A stretch of DNA of 17,040 nt from NCBI GenBank assembly GCA_910577075.1, contig CAJTKV010000016.1, forward strand, positions 13,384-30,423, given 5' to 3'. The notes beneath the pieces were generated by a model. The model was not told where the DNA came from. It made no database searches and saw only the letters and a list, made by a program, of their open reading frames with translations. This DNA comes from an uncultured Bacilli bacterium (GTDB taxonomy: Bacteria; Bacillota_I; Bacilli_A; RF39; UBA660). The position numbers and the translations under genes were made by a program. This document shows positions 7,636-14,185 of the stretch, in pieces (within the stretch, counting starts at the first letter, position 1; the number at the start of each line of letters is the position of its first letter).

Positions 7636-8487
7636 ATGCAAAAATATTATTCGGGAAAAGCGCGCGATATGTATATGACAGATGATAAGAGGCTAGTTAT
7701 GGTTGCTACCGATAGAATCTCGGTTCATAAGGTTCTTCCATATGAGGTAAAAAATAAAGGAATAGTCTTAAATAAATTATCAGAGTTTTGGTTTAATAAA
7801 TATGCAGATTTAATTCCAAATCACATGATAACAACAGAACAAGAGAAGATGCCAGTCTTCTTTTCGCAAGAAAAATTTGCAGGTAGATGTATGTTAGTAA
7901 AACATATAGATATGTTTAGAGTTGAATGCATTGTTAGAGGGCATATAACGGGTACATGTTATGAAAATTATAAAAATAATAAACCGATATGTGGTATAGT
8001 TCTTCCACCAAATTTACAATTATCAGAAAAACTTGAACATCCAATTTTTACGCCAACTTCTAAGGAAGATGATGGGTCAGATGCCGAACTTACATTTGAA
8101 GAATTTGTGAGTATAGTTGGTGAATATTATGCTAATAGGATAAGAGATATTTCTATAAAAATATATGAAGATGCCTATGAATATCTCCTTACTAAGGGAA
8201 TAATTCTTGCCGATACAAAGATGGAATTTGGGCTTGATGATGATGGTAATTTGGTTTTAGCTGATGAATTATTAACACCTGATAGCAGTCGTTTTTGGTC
8301 TAAAGAAAATTTTCGAGTTGGGACATCTCAAACGACATTTGATCGCGAAGAATTAAAAAATTATATTGAAGATAATGCTAAAAGAGGAATAGATGTTAGA
8401 AATAATATACCAAATGATATACTAGAAAGAGTATCATTAAAGTACTCTCAAATATATACGATAATAACGGGACAAACATTAGAATAA
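7636..8487 (+). CDS. purC: Phosphoribosylaminoimidazole-succinocarboxamide (SAICAR) synthase
   Basis: PurC condenses CAIR with aspartate using ATP to give SAICAR in de novo purine synthesis, in the cytoplasm. The 283-aa product has the expected motifs in order: YYSGKARDMY (GKVRxxY-type nucleotide loop), VATDRISVHKV, LSEFWF, VECIVRGHITG, PIFTPTSK, ADTKMEFG, and DELLTPDSSRFW near the C-terminal third. The length and the LTPDSSRFW block point to the longer, yeast-like SAICAR synthase form. After FTPTSK the usual GxHDEN-type segment reads GSDAEL, a small departure. I use the ATG at 7636, with GAGGTG at 7624-7629. A GTG at 7606 is in frame but falls at or before the expected transcription start. 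No other purine gene is adjacent. Confidence 0.9.
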   Translation: MQKYYSGKARDMYMTDDKRLVMVATDRISVHKVLPYEVKNKGIVLNKLSEFWFNKYADLIPNHMITTEQEKMPVFFSQEKFAGRCMLVKHIDMFRVECIVRGHITGTCYENYKNNKPICGIVLPPNLQLSEKLEHPIFTPTSKEDDGSDAELTFEEFVSIVGEYYANRIRDISIKIYEDAYEYLLTKGIILADTKMEFGLDDDGNLVLADELLTPDSSRFWSKENFRVGTSQTTFDREELKNYIEDNAKRGIDVRNNIPNDILERVSLKYSQIYTIITGQTLE

Positions 8488-8493
8488 AGAGTC

Positions 8494-8529
8494 AAATAAA
8501 AAACTATGGAGATTCATAGCTTTTATTTT
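8494..8529. terminator. Bidirectional terminator between purC and the minus-strand gene
   Basis: CTATG (8504-8508) pairs with CATAG (8515-8519) over a 6-base loop. An A-run (8498-8503) lies on the left and TTTTATTTT (8521-8529) on the right, so a U-rich tail follows on either strand. The minus-strand gene ends at 8523, inside the right tail. It would stop both convergent transcripts. Confidence 0.6.
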
Positions 8530-8906
8530 GGGAGTTTAGATAATGATAAGATTCTATTCATAACATCATCGGGAGTGTAATTATCATATTTAGGAGCTCG
8601 CTCAATTTCTGGTATATCAAAGAGATCCCAATATTCTAATTTTATGTGATATGAGGCGACTCCTTCCGGGGTATTTATACCAGCGATAAAATCTCCATTA
8701 TACATTGGATCATGTTCTTCATCAAAGTGCTTCCTTGATTTCCAAGACAGGGTGGGATAACTATTACATATGGTGCAAAACATTATAAGTCTTTGTATAT
8801 AAAGTTCCCTAAATGTATGGCGTCCATCACTGATGTCTTTGGAAGATATAATACCATTTTTATTATAAGTTTTAATTAGTTCATTTATTTCGGAAATTTT
8901 ATCCAT
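8523..8906 (-). CDS. Small conserved protein with phage-type signature, unknown function
   Basis: This 127-aa soluble protein has an N-terminal helix followed by a compact domain with SWKSRKHFDEE (about 54-64), GDFIAGINTPEGVASYHIKLEYWDLF in sequence order, and a tail pattern ERAPKYDxYTPDDVMxRI. This FIxGIxTPEGxxxYHxxxxYWDLF...RAP..D..T..DV..RI arrangement is one I associate with small proteins from phages and accessory regions of Bacillota. Its function is not known to me. The ATG at 8906 is preceded on the minus strand by AAGGAGT at good spacing. A weak extended -10 (TG-T-TAAAAT on the minus strand, forward 8930-8938) lies about 24 bases upstream. It is a single gene, convergent with purC. 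Confidence 0.7.
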   Translation of the reverse strand: MDKISEINELIKTYNKNGIISSKDISDGRHTFRELYIQRLIMFCTICNSYPTLSWKSRKHFDEEHDPMYNGDFIAGINTPEGVASYHIKLEYWDLFDIPEIERAPKYDNYTPDDVMNRILSLSKLPK

Positions 8907-8987
8907 ATTGACTCCTTAGTTATATAAGTATTTTAACATATTAATAAAATAATTAGTATTTTTTCATTAAAAATTATGAATAAAAAA

Positions 8988-9016
8988 TTGATTATTCTTT
9001 AAAAAAGTGTTAAAGT
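8988..9016 (+). promoter_or_regulatory. Promoter for the VWA / J-domain operon
   Basis: TTGATT (8988-8993) and TAAAGT (9011-9016) have a 17-base spacer, with TG at 9008-9009 extending the -10. GAGGGGG (9033-9039) is a strong ribosome-binding site before the ATG at 9047. Confidence 0.65.
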
Positions 9017-9046
9017 AGATGAATATTTAAAAGAGGGGGAATATTT

Positions 9047-9847
9047 ATGTCACTTAAGGATAAATTAAATATCATAAAAGAGGGAGTATTTTCAGCACTT
9101 CCAACGGCAAAATCACTTCCTGCAACTTATGCCAAAAATGATTTGACGGTTTTAGATGATATGGATAGTGAATTGGATAAACTTTTAGAAGAGGATTCTT
9201 CGCTTGTAAATAAAACATTAAACTATACAAAAGATGTTATTCGCTTAATAGTTCTTCTTGATATCAGTAATTCTATGAATGGAACAGAAGGGGATATTTA
9301 TCTGGGACTAAAAGATCTTGTAGAAAAACATAGGGATGATAATATTTTAGTTAATTTTGTAGTTTTTAATGGGGAAAGATATGTCCTTTTAGATGATGTC
9401 TATATTGGCAGTGTCAAGATACCTGAAATTGAAACTATTGGAAGTACTAATTTAAATGGGTCTCTTTATTATACAATTAAAGATAAATGTTCAGAAGGCG
9501 TTAATCTATTAGTAACAATAAGTGATGGAGAAGATACTGTCAAAGAAAAAACGGTAAAAGATGTTAGAGATTTGATGGCTAGTATTCGAAATGAGCATAA
9601 TCACTTTTACTTTTTAGGAGAACCCAATGAACGTCAAACGCCAGAAGATGTATTTAAAAATGCTCAAGAACTTGGATTTAACTGGGATAATATCGCGATA
9701 TTTACGCGCTTAGGTAATGGAAATAAATTGAATTTTGCCGTAATAAGCCAAATGTTAGATGAATTAATTGAATATGGAAAAATCTCTAGTACTTGGTCTA
9801 ATCCTATAAAGGAGCATTACTTAGCTTTAACGGATAAGAGGTGTTAA
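9047..9847 (+). CDS. von Willebrand factor A (VWA) domain protein, intracellular
   Basis: This 266-aa protein has a VWA domain at about residues 63-235. The metal-ion-dependent adhesion site is complete: Asp72-x-Ser74-x-Ser76 in LLDISNSM, Thr134 in IGSTNLNGS, and Asp160 in TISDGED. No signal peptide is present, so it acts inside the cell, as TerY-type and other intracellular VWA proteins do, binding a partner through a divalent metal. The first 60 residues are an acidic extension (LDDMDSELDKLLEED). Its stop is 1 base before the start of the J-domain gene, and that gene's ribosome-binding site lies in its last codons, so the two are translationally linked. A direct partnership between the products is inferred from this. 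Confidence 0.9.
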   Translation: MSLKDKLNIIKEGVFSALPTAKSLPATYAKNDLTVLDDMDSELDKLLEEDSSLVNKTLNYTKDVIRLIVLLDISNSMNGTEGDIYLGLKDLVEKHRDDNILVNFVVFNGERYVLLDDVYIGSVKIPEIETIGSTNLNGSLYYTIKDKCSEGVNLLVTISDGEDTVKEKTVKDVRDLMASIRNEHNHFYFLGEPNERQTPEDVFKNAQELGFNWDNIAIFTRLGNGNKLNFAVISQMLDELIEYGKISSTWSNPIKEHYLALTDKRC

Positions 9848-9848
9848 T

Positions 9849-11294
9849 ATGGATTGGTGGGAAAAGAAAGGAAAATGGTTTGATTGCTTTTTTATCCTCG
9901 GGCTTTCGGAAGATGCTTCAGAAAGCGAAATTACACATGCCTATCGCGAATTAGCTAAGAAATATCATCCTGATAGTAAAGAAGGAGATGTGGAATTATT
10001 TAGACGCGTCAAACAAGCTTATGATACATTAAAAGATGAACAAACAAGAGCTAGGTATATGGCTTATACAAAAAAATTAAGAGAAGAGCAGGAAAACAAA
10101 GATAAGAATCAAGATAACGCTGAAGAACCAAAGAGTTTTAAAGATATTGTCGAGGAATATAAGAAGGGCGAAAGACAGATAAAATTTTATGTCAATCACC
10201 TTATTCATGAGGTAGAAAAAAAGCACGAAAAATTCTTTTCAATATATGATGAGTTTTGCCGAGTTCTTAAGAGTAGAAAAATAAGTGCCGAAGATTTTGA
10301 AATAAGAAGACAAAAGCTTAGAAGCCTCGAATTATCAAGTATTAATTCTATAAAAGAAATAGAAAAGATAATTGAAGATGAATTAAAGAGCATCAATTTA
10401 GAAGATGAGGAAAAGAGATTAAAAGATCTTGAAGATAAGTTTAGGGAAACTGAAGATATTTTAATTAGCAGTTATACTGAAGCAATTATTATGTTAAATA
10501 TGCCAAGAATTAAGATTAAGAAAATTAAGTTGGCAAAATTAGTTCCGCATGCAGCTATGCTAGTGATTGGGTTAATTACAGTAGGTTTATTCTTTTATAA
10601 TCCTGAAGATACAGAGAAAAAAGACGATGTAGCTATTACTTCTGAAGAAGATGATGAATTTTTAGTTTCTGATGGGGAACTAGAAATGGATTTAGAAGAT
10701 GAGGAGAATATATCTTTAGAGAGTGAAATACAAGAGTACCAAGATTCGGATTGTATATTATTTCAAAGTGTTCCTGGGGATATGGAATATGATGAGATAT
10801 CTTCACCATATCATATGGGACCATATGAAGTCGTTAGTGCTAGAAAAGATGGAATAGGATATATTATAAATACAGAAAATGATGAGGTTATCATATCTAA
10901 CTACTTATCACATGGTCCAGCCTTTAATGAAGATGGGAGAATGGTGCGAGTTTTCTTGAGTGTAGACGGATATGATTACACCTTGGATGCATCAGACTTA
11001 AGAACTATTATAAATGTTGAATCGGATTATTCCTATGAAAGTGAACCATTTTACTTAGAGGGATATGGATATGTTATTGAAGCTATGAGTTGTGGTGAAA
11101 AATATTTAATTGATGCGGAAACACGTTATCCGTTTATCAGAAATTTTGATAGTTATGAGCCAATGTATTATGACGAGGAATTTGGTTGCAACGTCTATTG
11201 CTTTAATAAATATGATGGAGAATCTAAATATTACTTAGCAGCAAATGATTTAAAAAAGGTTTTAAAAATAGAAAATAGCTGGGAAGAAAATTAG
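9849..11294 (+). CDS. Membrane-anchored J-domain (DnaJ-like) protein
   Basis: This is a 481-aa protein. Residues about 13-72 form a J domain with the diagnostic HPD at 40-42 (KYHPDSKEG) and the following VKQAYDTL and ARYMAY helices. This domain recruits and stimulates Hsp70 (DnaK). Residues about 75-215 are Lys/Glu-rich and probably coiled-coil. One transmembrane helix (about 231-250, HAAMLVIGLITVGLFFY) is preceded by a basic patch, so the J domain should be cytoplasmic. A very acidic linker (about 252-290) leads to a C-terminal, Tyr- and Asp-rich beta-like region (about 295-475) that should lie outside the membrane. It lacks the Gly/Phe and zinc-finger regions of true DnaJ. The ATG at 9849 uses AGAGGTG inside the VWA gene. 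The role of the outer domain is unknown. Confidence 0.85.
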   Translation: MDWWEKKGKWFDCFFILGLSEDASESEITHAYRELAKKYHPDSKEGDVELFRRVKQAYDTLKDEQTRARYMAYTKKLREEQENKDKNQDNAEEPKSFKDIVEEYKKGERQIKFYVNHLIHEVEKKHEKFFSIYDEFCRVLKSRKISAEDFEIRRQKLRSLELSSINSIKEIEKIIEDELKSINLEDEEKRLKDLEDKFRETEDILISSYTEAIIMLNMPRIKIKKIKLAKLVPHAAMLVIGLITVGLFFYNPEDTEKKDDVAITSEEDDEFLVSDGELEMDLEDEENISLESEIQEYQDSDCILFQSVPGDMEYDEISSPYHMGPYEVVSARKDGIGYIINTENDEVIISNYLSHGPAFNEDGRMVRVFLSVDGYDYTLDASDLRTIINVESDYSYESEPFYLEGYGYVIEAMSCGEKYLIDAETRYPFIRNFDSYEPMYYDEEFGCNVYCFNKYDGESKYYLAANDLKKVLKIENSWEEN

Positions 11295-11309
11295 TGTTTT
11301 CTTCTTTTT
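11283..11309 (+). terminator. Terminator with the stop codon in its loop
   Basis: GAAGAAAA (11283-11290) and TTTTCTTC (11297-11304) form a perfect 8-bp stem over the 6-base loop TTAGTG, and five Ts follow. The TAG stop of the J-domain gene (11292-11294) lies in the loop. Confidence 0.65.
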
Positions 11310-11323
11310 GTTTTGCAAATTTA

Positions 11324-11352
11324 TTGAAACAGGTATTTAAGTAAAGTATAAT
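11324..11352 (+). promoter_or_regulatory. Consensus-like promoter for the gene at 11376
   Basis: TTGAAA (11324-11329) and TATAAT (11347-11352) have a 17-base spacer. Transcription should begin near 11359. This overlaps the in-frame GTG at 11358, so translation most likely begins at ATG 11376 with GGAGAG (11360-11365). Confidence 0.75.
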
Positions 11353-11375
11353 AAATTGTGGAGAGTTCTAGTAAT

Positions 11376-12185
11376 ATGAAGAAAATGAAAATAATTAATA
11401 AAAAGATTGAAGCGGAAAAAAGAATTAAAGCGAGTCGTGAAAATGCCTTATTTAAATTCAAGGGAGAAATCGTTACAGTTATAGATGATTTTTATAATAG
11501 ATTTATAAGTATGCCTCCTTTTAATGACAATGAATATGATGCCCAAATGGAAATAATATCGTTGGTTGGAAAATTTATCGATAGAGTAAAAATGTTAGAA
11601 TCAAGCAAATACGAAGAGGAAAGACACATGATTGGCGTGGGATTTTCGGCTGTGAAGGAAATAACAGAAGAAGATGAATTATTGGCCATAAGGGGCATAT
11701 TATCAGAGTTAGAAAAATTGTATCAGGAAAATATTCGTGTATCTGCTTGTAATATGAAAAGATTTTTAGTTAAGAAGAAACTTATAGATTATTTATTATC
11801 AGAATGGCTTTATGAAGATGGAGAGAAAAAGAGAAATTGTCTTAACAATTATAAGAATTTATATATGATTATTGCGACAATAAATCGTCATGGAGATGAA
11901 CTACAGTTAAGAGATTTTGATCGCATGGATTGTATATATTTTTATAGCATCTTATGTGAAGCCTTAAAGAATGACTGTGTATTAGATGATGAGGATATAC
12001 TTACGATATTTGTAGCTTTTATAAATAAAAATATTTGGAGAAATGAATTATTATCGGATATGGCAGATGATGTTGATTCACCAAAAGAAGTTATTAAAGA
12101 AAATCTTAAAAGTGCTAATCCCGAAAAAGAATTATATAGTTTAAAAAAGACAAATGATTCTTTGGCAATTATTAAAAATTATTAG
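11376..12185 (+). CDS. Hypothetical helical protein
   Basis: I do not recognise this 269-aa protein. It has a basic N terminus (KKMKIINKKIEAEKRIK), looks alpha-helical throughout, is charged, and has no signal peptide, membrane segment or catalytic motif that I can identify. The frame extends to a GTG at 11358. I reject that start because it coincides with the expected transcription start and its bases form part of the ribosome-binding site GGAGAG for ATG 11376; ATG 11385 is another option. It has its own promoter and terminator, so it is transcribed separately from the VWA/J-domain pair, although it follows directly on the same strand. Confidence 0.75.
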   Translation: MKKMKIINKKIEAEKRIKASRENALFKFKGEIVTVIDDFYNRFISMPPFNDNEYDAQMEIISLVGKFIDRVKMLESSKYEEERHMIGVGFSAVKEITEEDELLAIRGILSELEKLYQENIRVSACNMKRFLVKKKLIDYLLSEWLYEDGEKKRNCLNNYKNLYMIIATINRHGDELQLRDFDRMDCIYFYSILCEALKNDCVLDDEDILTIFVAFINKNIWRNELLSDMADDVDSPKEVIKENLKSANPEKELYSLKKTNDSLAIIKNY

Positions 12186-12190
12186 TAATG

Positions 12191-12225
12191 AAAACATCTT
12201 ACTTATCAATAGATGTTTTTATTTT
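12191..12225 (+). terminator. Intrinsic terminator
   Basis: AAAACATCT (12191-12199) and AGATGTTTT (12211-12219) form a perfect 9-bp stem over an 11-base loop, and T-rich sequence follows to 12225. It ends the transcript of the preceding gene, 5 bases after its stop. Confidence 0.75.
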
Positions 12226-12253
12226 AAATAAAATGATAAAACGATTAACAATA

Positions 12254-12262
12254 TGATATAAT
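12254..12262 (+). promoter_or_regulatory. Extended -10 promoter for the GNAT gene
   Basis: TG-A-TATAAT (12254-12262) is a full extended -10, and no good -35 is seen. AGGAG (12282-12286) precedes the ATG at 12296. Confidence 0.6.
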
Positions 12263-12295
12263 AAATAGGAAAATAAGCGACAGGAGATAATAATA

Positions 12296-12844
12296 ATGGA
12301 TTTAAAATATATTGATGTTGATAATGACAATTTAGAATTAGCTGTACAAATTCAAAATACGATATTTCCCGATGAAGATGGAAGACAAAATTATATCGAG
12401 GGAATTACTAATGACCCTTATCGAAAAGAGATGATCAATTATATAGTTTATAGTGATCAAATTCCCATTGGCGTAGTGGGGTTATATTCATATAATGAAT
12501 ATCCTGATACGGCATGGTTGAGTTGGTTTGGCGTAATAGAAGAATACCGCAATAAGGGGTATGCATCTGCTATGTTTGATTTCTTTGCGATGTTAGCTTC
12601 TAAAAAAGGATATACTTCAGTTAGGGTGTATACAGATGATTCATTTAAAGAAGCTATGTCTCTTTATGAAAAGAAGGGAATGCTTAAAGAATACTATAGC
12701 AACGAATTAGAAAGTGATGCAATAAATAATATGACGATAATATATTCAAAATCTTTAACTGAAGAAATGATTAAAAAATGGGATAATAAATTCTTAGGAT
12801 TAACTGCTCAAAGTGAAAAAGAATGCAGTTCTAATAAAAATTGA
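12296..12844 (+). CDS. GNAT-family N-acetyltransferase
   Basis: This is a 182-aa protein of the Gcn5-related acetyltransferase fold, transferring acetyl from acetyl-CoA to an amine. Motif A is clear: WFGVIEEYRNKGYASAM at 77-93 gives the V..E.R.KGYA pyrophosphate-binding loop (Arg85, Gly88, Ala90). A strand VRVYTDD and the helix EAMSLYEKKGM fit motif B. The C-terminal 30 residues form an extra Lys/Glu-rich tail. The acceptor is unknown. It starts a two-gene unit with the HGS-motif gene: the ribosome-binding site of that gene overlaps the TGA of this one. It marks the left side of the accessory block upstream of rbgA. Confidence 0.85.
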   Translation: MDLKYIDVDNDNLELAVQIQNTIFPDEDGRQNYIEGITNDPYRKEMINYIVYSDQIPIGVVGLYSYNEYPDTAWLSWFGVIEEYRNKGYASAMFDFFAMLASKKGYTSVRVYTDDSFKEAMSLYEKKGMLKEYYSNELESDAINNMTIIYSKSLTEEMIKKWDNKFLGLTAQSEKECSSNKN

Positions 12845-12854
12845 GGTATAGATT

Positions 12855-13298
12855 ATGTGTAAATTAGATGAATATTTAAATCAAGACATTAATAATCCAA
12901 AGTATTTGTTTCATGGAAGTCCTTATAAAATAGAAAAAATAGTACCGCATGTTTCTCATGACTCAAATAACAATGCTAATAATATAGCTAATGCTGTATT
13001 TCTCTTTCCGTCATTTTTAAAATCAACACCTTATGCATTTATGCAAACAATAATAGATAATAGTGGAGATTTGTTATGGGATTTTGATATACCAACTTTC
13101 GATGTTTTTCCATTAATGACAATGAGCAATGTTAATATTGATAAAAATATGGTAGGATATATTTATGTTTTTGAGAAAAAAGAAAATATGATAAAAGATG
13201 AAAAAACATATCAATATAAATGTTATGAGGAATTAATACCTTGTGATATCGTAGAAATACGTTTCGAGGATTATTCTCAATATTATGAGTTGAAGTGA
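12855..13298 (+). CDS. Small HGS-motif protein, possibly ADP-ribosyltransferase-like
   Basis: This is a 147-aa protein. Near the N terminus YLFHGSPYKIEKIVP (17-31) contains a Y-x-x-HGS strand. It is followed by NAVFLFPSFLKSTPYAF (46-62), and later by GYIYVF (101-106) and YKCYEELIP (121-129). A His-Gly-Ser/Thr strand followed by an aromatic strand resembles ADP-ribosyltransferase folds, where H-Y-E type residues bind NAD. The final acidic residue cannot be assigned with confidence, so the relation is inference. No export signal is seen. GAGGT at 12843-12847 overlaps the stop of the GNAT gene, showing coupled expression. Other possibilities are an RNA-modifying or purely structural member of this group. 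It has no obvious antitoxin partner other than the acetyltransferase. Confidence 0.65.
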   Translation: MCKLDEYLNQDINNPKYLFHGSPYKIEKIVPHVSHDSNNNANNIANAVFLFPSFLKSTPYAFMQTIIDNSGDLLWDFDIPTFDVFPLMTMSNVNIDKNMVGYIYVFEKKENMIKDEKTYQYKCYEELIPCDIVEIRFEDYSQYYELK

Positions 13299-13319
13299 AG
13301 TGCAATAATTAACTGTAAT

Positions 13320-13353
13320 ATTGGGATTAGAAGAGAAAGATTCCCTAATTTTT
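13320..13353 (+). terminator. Possible terminator after the HGS gene
   Basis: ATTGGGA (13320-13326) can pair with TCCC-t-AAT (13342-13349), with one bulged T and a 15-base loop, and a short T-run follows. The loop is long, so the call is tentative. It lies in the 165-base gap 13299-13463, which otherwise holds only AT-rich sequence and the next promoter. Confidence 0.4.
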
Positions 13354-13420
13354 ATAAAAAAAATAGATAGAAGAAAGAATATTAGACTTTTTGATTTTGT
13401 AAAATACAAGATAGGATTGT

Positions 13421-13449
13421 TTTACTAATGTTCTAAAGAATTATATAAT
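13421..13449 (+). promoter_or_regulatory. Promoter for the HD gene at 13464
   Basis: TTTACT (13421-13426) and TATAAT (13444-13449) have a 17-base spacer. GGAG (13455-13458) follows, 5 bases before the ATG at 13464. Confidence 0.6.
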
Positions 13450-13463
13450 TAAATGGAGAATAT

Positions 13464-14030
13464 ATGAATATAGTAGATGAAATTGAAAAGGAAGTAAAAA
13501 ATTACATAAAGGAATATAAAAATATTTCAGATGATCATTATGATTTTTGGAATGAACATATAAAATATGTTTATGAAGAATCGATTAATTTAGCAAAAAA
13601 ATATAATGCGGATGAAGAAATAGTAAAGTTAGGTGCTTTACTCCATGATATTGCATTGATTCGTAAAATAGGAGATAAAAAAACGCATCATATTAATGGA
13701 AAAATAATTGCTGAAGAGATTTTATCTAAATATTCTTATCCTGTTGAAAAAATGAATAGAGTCTTGGGCTGTGTTTATAATCATAGAAGTAGTAAAAACG
13801 GAACCACTTTAGAGGAATTGTGTGTAGCTGATGCAGATATTTTAGCTCATTTTGATAATATTCCAATGTTGTTTAATTCGGCTTATAATAGATGCAATGT
13901 AAATTTAAATGAGATTAGAGAATGGATGAAAAATGCTTTTGAAAAAGATTATAATGATTTAAGTGAAAAAACAAAAGAGAGTTTTAAAGATAGATACAAT
14001 CAAATTTGTAAAATAGTAATAGGCGATTAG
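13464..14030 (+). CDS. HD-domain phosphohydrolase
   Basis: This is a 188-aa HD-superfamily protein. Candidate metal ligands are His32 (WNEHIKYV), the His61-Asp62 doublet in ALLHDIAL, the HH at 75-76 (KKTHHINGK), His107 (VYNHRSS) and Asp123/Asp125 (VADADILAHF). This is the HD pattern of small YfbR/YedJ-type hydrolases that cleave phosphate esters or nucleotides; the substrate is unknown. It is not closely related to the CCA-like HD protein at 5113, which has a different order of motifs. It has its own promoter and lies in the accessory block. The next 155 bases (14031-14185) are very AT-rich and contain only a tiny remnant frame. Confidence 0.85.
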   Translation: MNIVDEIEKEVKNYIKEYKNISDDHYDFWNEHIKYVYEESINLAKKYNADEEIVKLGALLHDIALIRKIGDKKTHHINGKIIAEEILSKYSYPVEKMNRVLGCVYNHRSSKNGTTLEELCVADADILAHFDNIPMLFNSAYNRCNVNLNEIREWMKNAFEKDYNDLSEKTKESFKDRYNQICKIVIGD

Positions 14031-14058
14031 ATTTATTAATTATAAAGAAGTGAAAAAT

Positions 14059-14103
14059 ATGGTTGATAAAGAAAAAATGCATCAGCTGGGATTGAAAATA
14101 TAA
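14059..14103 (+). pseudogene. Tiny open frame, probably a decayed gene start
   Basis: A 14-codon frame (MVDKEKMHQLGLKI) begins at ATG 14059 with GAAGTG a few bases upstream. It is followed by stop-ridden, AT-rich sequence in which short in-frame-looking pieces continue (NYGRNLIKE near 14107-14133). It looks like the start of a gene that has decayed rather than a working peptide, but it is too short to identify. Confidence 0.25.
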
Positions 14104-14148
14104 ATTAAATTATGGTAGAAACCTTATAAAGGAATAAGATTTTATCTA

Positions 14149-14166
14149 AAAAATATTAATATTTTT
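14149..14166. repeat. Perfect 18-bp AT palindrome
   Basis: AAAAATATT followed directly by AATATTTTT makes an 18-base perfect palindrome just before the ribosome-binding site of the kinase gene (AGGAG from 14171). It could be a weak terminator or an operator. In sequence this AT-rich, chance is also likely. Confidence 0.3.
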
Positions 14167-14185
14167 AAAAAGGAGAACAGGTATT

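Noticed and set aside
10205..10824. Two short minus-strand open frames inside the J-domain gene, with similar ones at 2909-3097 and 11492-11698
   Set aside because: They are antisense shadows of AT-rich, Lys/Glu-rich coding sequence, with no ribosome-binding site or homology.
12296..13298. GNAT plus HGS protein as a classic toxin-antitoxin pair
   Set aside because: There is no ribbon-helix-helix or other DNA-binding antitoxin, and the order and sizes do not fit the known GNAT-type TA layout.
13303..13315. Possible third copy of the rbgA-start repeat (12 of 13 bases match 16444-16456)
   Set aside because: The match is only 13 bases in AT-rich DNA, and the ATG-containing part of the repeat is absent.
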